Origin: Elymus sibiricus
Taxonomy: Eukaryota > Streptophyta > Magnoliopsida > Poales > Poaceae
Length of the DNA: 64,000 bases
Direction of reading: 5' to 3'
Assembly: GCA_039707655.1 (NCBI GenBank)
Contig: CM077666.1
Coordinates: 242,574,166 to 242,638,165 of the forward strand
Positions 46,451-58,028 of the stretch are shown here, piece after piece. Numbering within the stretch: position 1 is the stretch's first letter; every line of letters begins with the position of its first letter. A program made the position numbers and the translations under genes. A model generated the notes under the pieces. The model was not told the origin of the DNA and did no database searches. It saw only the letters and a list, made by a program, of their open reading frames with translations.

Positions 46451-49400
46451 GTTGGCGCCCACCGTGGGGCGGTGCGTTTAGCGAATTTAGCAGTACAGGT
46501 GGAATTTCATCATCACCTTGTTAGTCGGCGGCGAAATCCGTTTCGGAGCTCTCAGCTTCATCGCCGACGACTCAGCGTGGCTCCCGGAGGCCCCGCTGGG
46601 CGTGGAGTCGCTGCCCATCCGTGGCGCGGCGCACTTCTGCGCATCTTCGTACGGAGTCCTTCTTCGACAGCCATCGGCTCCGTACCGAGTGGTTTCTGTC
46701 CTTCCCGCTGGGCGCCGTCGCAAGCGCTCCGGGCGCTCACGGCTCCAGCGCTGGATCAAACACGCGGCGGCCGTTCAGGCCGCGGCGGTACACGTGGCGG
46801 CACTTGAGCCTGACGAGCCCGCCCTCGACCTTTTCACTGAGCTCCACGAGGACTCCATCAGCGAGTCCGAGTGCGAGAGCGTGGAGTCCACCGCCGAGGT
46901 CCTCATGGCTGGCATGGAGCCGCGCGGGCCTCCGGGTTATTCCGGTCCCCGTGATGGACACGTGGGCACCTCGCGCGGGAACGACGATGACAACCATGGG
47001 AACGACCATCATGATCCTTATATCCCGCAAGCTCTCACTCGGGAGCAGAGCGACGAGCTCCGGCGGAGAAACGAGCAAGATTTGCACACCCCCGTCACCG
47101 GAACGACTCCTGAGGCCCTGGCCATGGAGTCGGCGCGTCTGGCTACTCTGGCCGAGCGAGACCGCCTGGAGCGGTTGCAGAAGGAGTTGGACGATCGCAC
47201 TCGCCAACAACCCAGTTCCAGTCGGCACAAGCACCGGTTGTTCCCGAGTGACCAGCCTCGGAAGTACCAGGTGGTGAACACTCCTCTGTAGAACCTGGCA
47301 GCGGCTACCAGGATCGCTGATTCCATCCAGCCCTCCGATTCCGTAGCCGGGGAAGGGATTCGTCAGATCCAAGCACTCCTGAAGACGGCCCTGTCGCAGA
47401 ACGTGGCAGTGTCGCAGTCCCGCGATCGCATCCACAGCGCATCAGTGCGCGCCGAGACTATCCAGTCGGCTCATAGCCCTCTGGGCTTAGGAAGACGCCG
47501 GGCTTCACCTCCCTCCAGAGACCACCAAGGTGAGCATAGGCGCGACCGAGTCGTTTCGCCCCGGCGATATGATGATTATGATTGGACCCGGATGCCCCCT
47601 CCGCGGGACGTCCCATACGGGCGCCAGCCCTATGGTGACAGGCGCTCTCCCGGGAACGATCGCAGGCCGAGCCCCTCGTACCGTCTGGGTAACCTCCGGG
47701 ACCCTCAGTTCAATGTGAGATCCGTCCTCGCTCAGAACTTGGTTGATAGAGGGCGGGCCCTGAGGGAAGGCCTTGACACTGACGTTCCGAGTGGTTTCGC
47801 ACCCTCCAGACCTGAGTGTTTCCGTCGGTATATTCGGGCGGCAGATATCCCGAACAATTTCAGATTGGCGGCAGGCATCAGCAAGTTCACTGGTGAGTCG
47901 AAGCCGGAGATTTGGTTAGAGGACTACTGAGTGGCCGTCCAGATCGGCGGCGGCAACGACAGTGTGGCTATGAAACATCTGCTGTTGATGCTCAAGGGGT
48001 CAGCCAGGGCGTGGCTCAACCAGTTGGCACCCGACAGTATTTACTGTTGGGACGATCTGGCCCGGGTCTTCATCAAGACTTTCGAGGGCACGTACAAGCG
48101 TCCGGGTGGATTGTCAGAGCTGCAACATTGCGTCCAGAAGCAGAATGAAACTCTCCGAGAGTACATCCAGCGGTGGACCACCCTACATAACACGGTGGAA
48201 AACGTCACCGAGCACCAGGCGATCTGCGCCTTCAAGGCAGGCGTTAGGTATCGTGAGTTGGCCCTAAAGTTCGGCCTTACCGAGATCCCGACTCTCAGTC
48301 GGGCGATGGAAATTGCCGATCGGTACGCCAACGGCGAAGAGGAAGACCGGCTGAGAAGCGGCAAGGGCCGAGCCGGAGATGCAAATCAGTCGGACAGCAA
48401 CAAGAATAAGAAGCAGAAGCGCAAAACCGAGGCTGCTAACAATGCGGAGGCTGCGGCCCTGGCCGGCCAAAGCAAAGGCAAGGGTCCGCCGAAGCAGAAG
48501 AAGGAGTGGGCCGGCAAGAAGAAAGCCGCCCCGAAAAACGACATCCTTGATCAGCCCTGCCAGATTCACACGAAGAAGGATCAAGAAGGCAACCTGATTC
48601 TGCCGAAGCATACCACTCGGGAATGCCGGCTGCTCAAGCAAGAGATGCGGCAAGACCCCTCCGAGGGGAAGGATGAGGACGAGGACGACGATGGGGACAA
48701 AGGCACCTCCGGGTACCCCCACGTCGAGAAGGTCCTGATGATTTTTGCTGACGTCGAAAGCAAGAGTCGCCTCAAGGTGATTAACCGAAAGGTCAATATG
48801 GCGGTTCCGACTGTCACCAAGCTCCTAGACTGGGCCCAGACCCCTGTCACCTTCAACCAGTCGGATCACCCGGCCCACATACCGACCCCTGGGTGGCAGG
48901 CGCTGGTGGTCGATCCCGCCGTTGGAGGAGTTCGACTGCACAAAGTCCTCATGGACGGTGGCAGCGGGCTGAACATCATTTATGCTGATACTCTAGAGGC
49001 GATGGGCATTCCGATGTCCCGACTGAGTAAAAGCAATATGCAGTTCCACGGGGTTATTCCCAGGAAAAAAACAAAGTCACTCGGGGAAATTGCCCTCGAC
49101 GTCGTATTCGGCAAAGAGAAGAACTTCAGAAAAGAGAGGTTGACCTTTGAGGTGGTAGACTTCAAGAATGCTTATCACGCCATCCTGGGTAGGCCCGCCT
49201 ACGCACGATTCATGGCCAGACCATGCTACGTGTATCTTAAACTTAAGATGCCAGGGTCGAAAGGCGTGATCACCATCACCAGAAACCGGAAGATAGCAGA
49301 GGAGTGCTTGCAGAAAGGCTCCTAGATCGCTGACGAGCAGATGGCGTTGGCGGAGCTGGACGAGTACAAGAAAACAGTCGATTCAAGTGATCTGCTCAAG

Positions 49401-49725
49401 AGCAAGAAGCCGGCTATGAATCCGCTTTCTAGTCGGCTGGCGATTCGAAGCAGGTTCACATCCATCCGGACGACCCGAATGCTGCCCCGACCAACATATC
49501 CACGACGCTCGACAGCAAATAGGAAAGTGAGCTCATCCAGTTCCTCCGTGAGAATTGGGACATATTCGCATGGAAACCCTCTGACATGCCGGGTGTTCCC
49601 AGGGAACTGGCCGAGCATCGACTCAGAGTTGACCCGAAGGCAAAGCCTATCAAAGAACATCTCCGACACTCCACTCCAGAGAAGCGCAAGGCGATTGGCG
49701 AGGAAATCGCGCGGCTCTTGGCCGC
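46451..49725 (+). mobile_element. 3'-truncated gypsy interior (gag, protease, start of RT)
   Basis: Primer-binding site, then a long gag frame, protease, and the first part of a reverse-transcriptase region near 49540-49720 (ENWDIFAWKPSDMPGVPREL in a shifted frame). It ends abruptly at 49725 where another LTR starts, so most of pol and the 3' LTR are missing. Confidence 0.8.
46518..49325 (+). pseudogene. Gypsy gag-protease frame with three in-frame stops
   Basis: One plus-strand frame from 46518 to 49325, about 936 codons, interrupted only by TAG 47289-47291 and TGA 47928-47930 and ending at TAG 49323-49325. The N-terminal third is charged and arginine-rich. The gag core lies at about 47980-48330 (ARAWLNQLAPDSIYCWDDL, then LREYIQRWTTLHNTVENV). 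It is followed by a lysine-rich linker, an acidic stretch at about 48650-48700 and an aspartic protease with LMDGGSGLNIIY near 48950 and AILGRPAYARFMA near 49180. All three stops are one C-to-T step from CAG or CGA, the pattern left by deamination of methylated cytosine in silenced elements. Confidence 0.82.
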
Positions 49726-50510
49726 TGATACATCTCCAATGTATCTATAATTTTTTATTGTTCCATGCTATTATAGTATCAACCTTGGATGTTTTATATG
49801 CAATTATATGCCATTATATATCATTTTTTGGGACTAACCTATTAACCCAGTGCCCAGTGCCAGTTGCTGTTTTCTGCTTGTTTTTGCGTTTTCAGAAAAT
49901 CATTATCAAAAATTGTCCAAACGAGAAATAAACTTTGGATTAATTTTTTCTGGACCAGAAGAGACCCACGAAGCTTCGGGAGAAGACCAGAAGAGCCACG
50001 AGGAGGCGGCAAGCCTGGAGGGCGCGCCGAGGGGGGTAGGGCGCGCCCCCCAGGCTTGTGGGCCCCTCGTGGCACCTCTTGACCTAATTCCAACGCTATA
50101 AATTCCCAAATATTCCCAAACCAACAGAGAGACAGAAGAGAAAACCTTTCCGCCGCCGCAAGCCTTTCTTCTTCCGCGATCCCATCTGGAGGCCTTTTTC
50201 GGTACTCTGTCGGAGGGAGAATCAATCACGGAGGGCTTCTACATCAACCTTGTTGCCCTTCCGATGATGTGTGAGTAGTTTACCACAGACCTACGGGTCC
50301 ATAGCTAGTAGCTAGATGGCTTCTTCTCTCTCTTTGATCTTCAATACCATGTTCTCCTCGATGTTCTTGGAGTTCTATCCGATGTAATCTTCTTTTGCGG
50401 TGTGTTTGTTGGGATCCGATGAATTGTGAGTTTATGATCAGATTATTCATGAGAAATATTTGAGTCTTCTCTGAACTCTTTTATGCATGATTATTATAGC
50501 TTTGCATCCA
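49726..50510 (+). mobile_element. Gypsy LTR fragment
   Basis: Starts TGATACATCTCCAATGTATC, a relative of the LTR ending at 42317 on the minus strand. A TATAAATTCCC box lies near 50097. It fades into the A-rich repeat at 50510; no end or interior is found. Confidence 0.65.
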
Positions 50511-51135
50511 TTTGAAAAGAAGTTATCATCGATTTTAGAAAAAAGTTCATCAATTTTGAAAAAAAGTTCATCGATTTCGAAAAAAAGTTCAGCGATTTTG
50601 AAAAATGTTAATCAATTTTGACAAAAATTTCATCAATTTTTGAACAAAATCATCAATTTGAAAAAAGTTCATTAATTTTGAAAAAGTTCATCTATGTTGA
50701 AAAAATGTTCATTGAATTTGAAAAAAAAAATTAATCAATTTTAAAAACAGGTTTGTGTTGTTGGCTTGCTAGAAAAAAACTGGCCGGTTTTTTAATACTT
50801 ATGAAAAAAATGTGAAAGATTTATGGAATTTATAAAAAAGTTCATCCATTTGGAAAAAAAGTTATCATCGATTTCGGAAAAAAATTCATCAATTTTGGAA
50901 AAAAAATCATAAAATTGAGAAAAGTTCATCGATTTTAAAAAACGTTCATCAACTTTCAAAAAAGGTTAAAAAAACTTCATTCCTGGAAAAAATATTTGAT
51001 TTGAAAAAATTTCATTGATTTTGAAAAAGTTCATCTATTTTGAAAAAAAAGTCATCAAATTTGAAAATAAGTTAATCATATTGCAAAAAAAATCAGAGAT
51101 TTTGAAAATAAAGTTCACAAAATTAAAAGAAAAGA
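50510..51135. repeat. A-rich degenerate tandem repeat
   Basis: About 620 bases built of imperfect copies of GTTCATCRATTTTGAAAAAA, unit about 21 bases with many small changes and A-run length variation. It ends about 200 bases before the NEK start codon. Confidence 0.85.
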
Positions 51136-52435
51136 AAAAAGGAAAAAGGAATTAAAAGCGTCCAGAAAACCAGAAAAAGAAAAAAAAGAAAACCAAATAG
51201 GGGAAAACCGCTGCGTTTTTTTAGTGTTGTATTTGAAGAAGGAAAAAAAAGGTAGACTAGGCACAACACGACGAGTGTCCAGTTGTTTACCTTGGCTTGT
51301 AAACTGTATTTGGTCTGAATCAGATTAGGGAAGAAGAAGATGGATCAATACAAGGTGTTGGAGCAGGTTGGGAAGGGCTCGTTGGGCTCTGCACTCGTAG
51401 TGAGGCACAAGTTTGAGAGGAAGAGGTTTGTGCAATTCCAATTCCACCCTCACTTGTACATCCTTGCTCTCCAGAATCTCTCAAGTATGGCTTATTCCAG
51501 GTATGTCTTGAAGAAGATCCGGCTCACCCGTCAGGTGCTGCTGGTCCGCACACCAAGAGGTCTCTTTGCGTCATGTCATGTCACATGTCAGCATTCAACT
51601 TAAATTGTTTGTTTGTTTGACCTTAAGCGTGAAATTCACCATTTTGTTCACACAGATGAAGCTCATCGCAAAAGTAAGGAGCCCTTACATTGTGGAATAC
51701 AAAGATTCTAGGGTGGAGAAGGTGTGCATGTTTCAATCAATGTTCCTACTGAAACTTTCAAACAAACAAAAAAGTTTTGTTCCTACTCGAGGATTTATGT
51801 GATCACCATCGCCTGACATGAGTGTTTCCGTTGTTGTCATCAGGGGTGCTACGTGTCAATAGTTACAGAGAGTTATTACACATATATGCGGATGGAACCG
51901 AAAGCCCTAGGAAGTAGGCATGCAGGCCACGGCTTGGTTCAGATCCGAAAGACTAGGGCCTACATACAATCGTGAGTACATGTTACATGTTAACATGCAT
52001 CGTGATCGGTTACTGTGAGGGAGGGGACATGTATGTAACTTGTCAAGTAAGCTCTGAACTGAATTTGGAACCTGTGGTTATTTGTTTTTCCCTATGCAGG
52101 TTAGAGGTCATTAAGAAGGCTAACAACAACCATTTCTGAGAAGTGGTAGTCAACTACTCCTACTTTGTAATATGTCTTTGTTCAATAGCTGCAAATTCCG
52201 CTTACCCCCGTTGTTGTGTCCATTTTTCTGGATGCCGAAACTCTGTGTGTGGCTTGTGCAGCTCCTAATGGCACTTGACTACTTGCATACTAATCACATC
52301 CTTCATCGAGATGTGAAGGTTGTTACATTCCTTCGTAAGCTTTATCTGATACTCACATTTCATTTCAGTTAAGCCTAGTCGGTTACTCGCCATGGATTCT
52401 ACTTATTTCAGTGTTCAAATATATTTCTTACAAAG

Positions 52436-52579
52436 TGTTCGCACACGAACACGTCACCGTGTACCCTCGACGCCGGGGGTGATGCACGGCAACTCACGTA
52501 GAAGGAGACCCGGAAGCGCGGCCATTTTTGACATAGCTTTAAGTAACTTTTACGATTATGCCACTTTTGAGCGTCAACA
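52436..52579 (-). repeat. 3' LTR of the NEK-embedded gypsy, internally deleted
   Basis: Shares the first about 88 and last about 55 bases (plus-strand order) with 58029-59033: TGTTCGCACACGAACACGTC and CTTTTGAGCGTCAACA. About 860 bases between GAAGCGCGG and TTTTGACATA are missing. Confidence 0.88.
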
Positions 52580-53029
52580 CATGCCCCCCTATTTTTCGGC
52601 AAAGCTAGTGTGCTGAAAAATAACTTGTACCGTGTTTGCTATAAGGACGATGTCAACACTCCATCGGCCATCTATATGTCTGCTTAGGACGATAAGTGTA
52701 TATCGGCCATTGCTTGTGTGAACTTTTTGATGCAAACTTGGGTGAAACCTTCTCGACTTCATTAATCCGACGATAAACTTCCATAGATATGCATGTCAAA
52801 GCCATCCTCCAAACTATATTGTCCACCCTTCTGCTAGGATTTTGCAGATAATCAACAATGAACTTTTTTCAATCCTTGCTTTCGCCTACATAAAAATTTC
52901 ATTAGTGGCCGAAGCGGTGGGCTTCAGTTCGGCCTTGCCTATTTCGATGAGACTAACCATCGGCTATTGATAGATATGCAGTACACTATGATCAACATGG
53001 TAGCCAGATGCTTGTTGTGCCAACTCTCG

Positions 53030-53254
53030 CTAGTTGTCATGTCTAGATATATGAACAATTTGAAAGCAAGCCAATGAGAATATTACCTCTAAACATGCCT
53101 CAAGATAAATTATAAGCGATTCGTCAAAACATTGATAACTTTTTGATATTTGTTGCACTACTAATAATGAATCACCGAAAGCCTCAATATGTATATCACC
53201 TATAGCAAGTAAAAGCTCCAATCCAAATAACAATGCATATTCGGCTTTGATCAT
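53030..53254 (-). pseudogene. RNase H fragment of the gypsy element
   Basis: The minus-strand frame reads AEYALLFGLELLLAIGDIHI, then EAFGDSLLVVQQI and a final HISRHDN, the RNase-H-like fold of plant gypsy elements with the FGDS aspartate. About 74 residues, with no reverse transcriptase in front. Confidence 0.75.
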
Positions 53255-54800
53255 TTGTGCATAAATATTTTAAGCGGCATGAGGCTTCACAAGATAGCAT
53301 CATAAGGAGATATATAAACAACACCAACACCTTGGCCATTGCTACAAGTTTAACCATCAACATATAATCTCCATGGTACTAAAGAGACAAAGCTAAAATC
53401 AATATTATGCATGATGTCAATATGATGCTCAATAATAAAATCAACAATGATTTGGCCTTACGTAAATTCGGAAAATTAATAAGCCAAAGCACACCCAACC
53501 AAAACATAATTCCACTTTGCAATTTTGATGAATTGGTCCATGCATAATATCTTCAATGGCATCAATTTGACAAGTTTCTATGCAAGCACTTGTCTCGATC
53601 TCTAATCATACTAAGGACAATGTTAGAATACCACACCGGCCATTTTTAGATATATTCTTAGGGCGATAGTTAAATATCGGCCATTACCATGAGGTCCATG
53701 TAGAATTCATCCACCAAAGCATGTACAGCCGAAATAAACAAATGAAATAAAAATCAAATATTTCGGCTCTTTTGGATCAGCAAAAAATATGTAACTAACC
53801 AAATGTATAGTGATTTGGTAATACCCTCTCATGATGTAGAAAATTATGTTGCATCCATGGATCAAAATAAATCCATGGAGGGTAATTGATCATACCTGGG
53901 GATGAATTCCATGGCAAAGGCATCAATGGCATGGTTGAAGAATATGGATGATGTGCTAACCAAAGATTTTGATGTTGTGATTCAAACCTTCGGCTTAATT
54001 GTTCGTCGCTTCCATCCTTCTCTTTCTTCACTTATTTTCTACTTGTTGCAATAGAAGCTTGCACATCATTTTTGTTTTGATTGCCTCCCTTGGGAACCCA
54101 TGCCACGTTCTTCTTTCTCAGCTCTTGTGCACTAAGCTTTTGTAATTTTCTATGGTTTGGATTTGGCATCCCCCCATTCGGCTATGAATTTTCTTTCGCA
54201 TTCTTTTTCCGATGTCATTGGGTAAGATATTATACTAGCATCGGTTTTCTCAAAAGAATTTAACATTGGCTTTAAGTTTCTGAAACGAAAATAGTTAGAA
54301 TATACATGCCTCAATTGAGACCAAATGTAAGCCAAGTATGAAACAAGCAAATCTACCCATGTAGATATAAACTCTAAATAAAACAACGGGGAAAGATTTG
54401 ATTGTAATAATTTTTCACTATCGGTCTTTCTGAATGGTGCAATATGTTGACCGATATGCTTCGTGACAATCTGATTGCTAACAAATAAATTGCCCTTCTT
54501 CATTGGTCTCTCAATATTGCTTATGAACAATTTTCTAATAGATGCATCAACAACAAAGTTATGACCAAATCGGAATATAGGTAAATTACTTGCTAAACAT
54601 ACCTCTTCAATTAGGTTGGAAGAGCATGATGGTTGCATGACTTGAATAATACCTTGCTCCACTATTGAATGGCTCTCCAATGCCTTGTCCTCATCTTTTT
54701 CTTGATTCCGTGCATCATTATTTTGAAGATCTTTGTCAACTGAACTTTGTTCGGCTACTTGTTCTTGTCCTTGAGGCTCGTCAATTTTCATGGCATAGAA

Positions 54801-56656
54801 TGTTGGGTAACGTTGCATGGGAAACAAAAATTTTCCTACGCACACACAAGATCTATCCATGGTGATGAGCATCTACGAGAGGGAGAGTGAATCTACATAC
54901 CCTTGTAGATCGCTAAGCGGAAGCGTTTAAGAAACGCGGTTGATGTAGTCGAACGTCTCCGCGATCCAAATCGCAAGTCGTCCCTCGATCCGATCACGAA
55001 CTAGCGCCGAACGGACGGCACCTCCGCGTTCAACACACGTACGGCTTGATGACGCCTTCACCTCCTCGATCCAGCGAGCGATGGTGAAGTAGTGGTTGAG
55101 TTCCAGCAGCACGACGGCGTGGTGATGGTGGTGAGGAACAATCTCTGCAGGGCTTCGCCAAGCACTACGGAGATTATGACGGAGGAACTAGAGGGTTAGG
55201 GTTGCCGCACACGGCTTGGGGAAATCTTGATGTCTCCCGTGTGCTAGCCCTGCCCCTCTATTTATATGTTGAGCCTTGGGGTCTAAACTTGGAGTAAAAG
55301 CCTCCTCCAGGTCGGTTTTGCCCGCACAAGGTCGGTTTGGCCCGCAGGGAAAGAGTCCAACTCGGACCCCTGCCGAATCGTGCACAGCCGCACACAAGCG
55401 GTAGTACCGCTTCACACAAGCGGTAGTACCGCTCGGGCGGTAGTACCGCTTCACACAAGCGGTAGTACCGCTCGGGCGGTAGTACCGCTTCACACAAGCG
55501 GTAGTACCGCTTACGCGGCAGCAAAACTACTTTCTGCACTTTCCAATACCTCGTGGGCTTTATCCCTTTGGCCCATATAAAGTGTTGCTGCACCCGAACA
55601 CTTCGGTAAACATCCGGAACCCCTTCCGGTGAACTCCGGAACCCTTCCGGAGATCAAAACACTATTATCACATATATCAATCTTTACCTCCGAACTATTC
55701 CGGAGATACTCGTCATGTCCGGGATCTTATCCGGGACTCCGAACAACTTTCGGTCACCAACATAATAACTCAATTATACTAATCGTCACCAAACGTTAAG
55801 TGTGTAGACCCTGCGGGTTCGAGAACTATGTAGACATGACCGAGACACCTCTACGGCCAATAACCAATAGCGGGACCTGGATGCCCATATTGGCTCCTAC
55901 ATATTCTACGAAGATCTTTATCGGTCGAACCTCTATGTCAAGGATTCAGTTAATCCCGTATGCTGTTCCCTTTGTTCTTCGGTATGTTACTTGCCCGAGA
56001 TTCGATCGTCGGTATCACTATACCTAGTTCAATCTCGTTACCGGCAAGTCTCTTTACTCGTTCCGTAATACAAGATCTCGTGGCTAACACTTTAGTCACA
56101 TTGCTTGCAAGGCTCATTGTGATGTTGTATTACCGAGTGGGCCCTGAGATACCTCTCCGTCACACGGAGTAACAAATCCCAGTCTTGATCCATGCCAACC
56201 CAACAGACACCCTCGGAGATACCTGTAGAGCACCTTTATAGTCACCCAGTTACGTTGCGACGTTTGATACACACAAGGTATTCCTCCGGTGTCAGTGAGT
56301 TGCATGATCTCATGGTCAAAGGAACAGATACTTGACATGCAGAAAACAATAGCAATAAACTGACACGATCAAATGCTACGTTTACAGTTTGGGTCTTGTC
56401 CATCACATCATTCTCCTAATGATGTGATCCCGTTATCAAATGACATCTCATGTCAATGGCTAGGAAACCTTAACCATCTTTGATCAACGAGCTAGTCTAC
56501 TAGAGGCTTACTAGGGACACAGTGTTGTCTATGTACCCACACATGTATTTGAGTTTCCAATCAATACAATTATAGCATGGATAATAAACGATTATCATGA
56601 ACAAGGAAATATAATAATAACCAATTTATTATTGCCTCTAGGGCATATTTCCAACA
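54801..56656 (-). mobile_element. Second Angela/WIS/BARE-1-type solo LTR
   Basis: 1856 bp with a perfect TAGAA duplication (54796-54800, 56657-56661). Plus strand runs TGTTGGGTAACG to CATATTTCCAACA. It is related to the solo LTR at 37326-39057 but about 120 bp longer, with a palindromic repeat at 55396-55511. It splits a reading frame that rejoins cleanly when it is removed. Confidence 0.93.
55396..55511. repeat. Six copies of a near-palindromic 15-mer
   Basis: AGCGGTAGTACCGCT (palindromic except for its centre) recurs six times, at about 55396, 55418, 55435, 55457, 55475 and 55497, separated alternately by TCACACA and GGG spacers. It lies in the upstream part of the solo LTR. Confidence 0.9.
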
Positions 56657-58028
56657 TAGAACTCATAGGGCAGGAAGAAGGTTCCATTAACTTCAGAAAA
56701 ATCAAGCACAACTGTTTTGTTATGCTTGTCATTCCCTTTCTTAACGATGCTTGCCTCTTTGGATTTGATGGATTCGGAACGTATAGTATTTGATTCGGCT
56801 TTTTCGACCGAAGCACTTTCATCACTTGAATCATCATTCTTTTCATTGGTTCTATCAGTTGGCAAGACTTCTTTTTCTTTAATTGATTCCTATTTGATTC
56901 GGATTTTTTAATAACCGAATTGTCTTTGTTACCCGAATCAATACTTTTGTCTTTTTTAATTTGCAAGGCTTCTCGTTCTTGTCTAAGTTTAGCCCACATC
57001 TCAGCTTGGCGAGCTTTAAACTTTTTCATCTCAATTTCCATCCACTCTTCATCAGATTGCCCCCCTATGCTTTGAGATTCTTTCGGCAATGACTTGCCGA
57101 AACTTTGCAATTGTTTAGGGGGTACACTGGATGCTACAGTACTGGGTGAATGCACCATTTGCACAACTCTAGCTTTTACAACAGCAAAATCATGAGGCTT
57201 CCCGCCTTCTATCAGTTCCTGGCGAATAGTGTTGCACAAATCCCAAGAGTATGTAAGCTTGTTCTCAATTACCCAGTCTGGATATGGTTGCCCCCCAATG
57301 CTTTTAGACTCTTTCGGCAAGGAGATGTTGCCGAAATTCTGTAATTGTGTAGGGGCAAGATTATATGCTACGGTACTAGGTGAAGACACATGTGCTCCAG
57401 TGGAATTTTCACTTATTCGGCCATGAGCATGAAGGTGCGGAGTGGAATTATGAACATCTACAGTTGCGTATGGTGCCAAAAAATTAGTAGCATGAGGTGT
57501 AGCATATGATGGTTGAGGGTAATTGGCCGAATAACTTGTAGTAGCGTGGCTTATTTCCCTATCCACCGGCATGTTTAAATTAACATATTGCAAGTTAGTT
57601 GCCGATGAATAAAAAGGTGAAACACTTTGTTGCATACTTTTGGAAGTTCCTACATTGGGTGTTTCAACTTGATTAACCGAATTCATCATGTTGTTCATCG
57701 GCATATAGATTTGTGGGTTTGCCAATGCATGGGAGTCGGGATACATATGTTGCATTTTGCTAAAATTATATGAAGTTGAAGCATGGAGATTATTCTGAAT
57801 CGGCTGTTTCACATAATTAGATGCATGTTTGATAAAACTAGGGCTAGCCGATACATTATGCTCATTAAACGACCTAGCAACAACATATGCATTATTTGCA
57901 TCTACATAAGTGAATTGGGTACTCATATTACCTTTGTAGATTGCAAACCCTAGATGACGATCTCTTCGTAGTAAGAACGGGTTGGAGACCGTTCAAAGCT
58001 TGGTCCCCAGCGGAGTCGCCAAAAAGTG

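Larger units (their letters stand above)
54150..57926 (-). pseudogene. Gag-like protein of the NEK-embedded gypsy, split by a solo LTR
   Basis: ATG at 57926, about 75 bases after the primer-binding site (MSTQFTYVDANNAYVV). The first 290 residues are rich in Ser, Asn, Pro and Tyr with a repeated LPKESKSIGGQ / LPKESQSIGGQ motif; next comes a charged helix (KKFKARQAEMWAKLRQEREA). A frameshift lies near 56890-56910. The reading then runs to the solo LTR at 56656 and resumes in the same frame at 54800 (AMKIDEPQGQEQVAEQ), ending at 54150. No zinc knuckle is complete. This type of protein occupies the gag position in some grass gypsy families. Confidence 0.6.

Noticed and set aside
47289..47930. Programmed stop-codon readthrough in the gypsy gag frame
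   Set aside because: Two different stops in non-conserved gag positions fit simple C-to-T decay better, and no readthrough context was seen.
55396..55511. CRISPR-like array
   Set aside because: The units are tandem near-palindromes with constant short spacers inside a plant LTR; spacers are not unique and no cas genes exist in this genome type.
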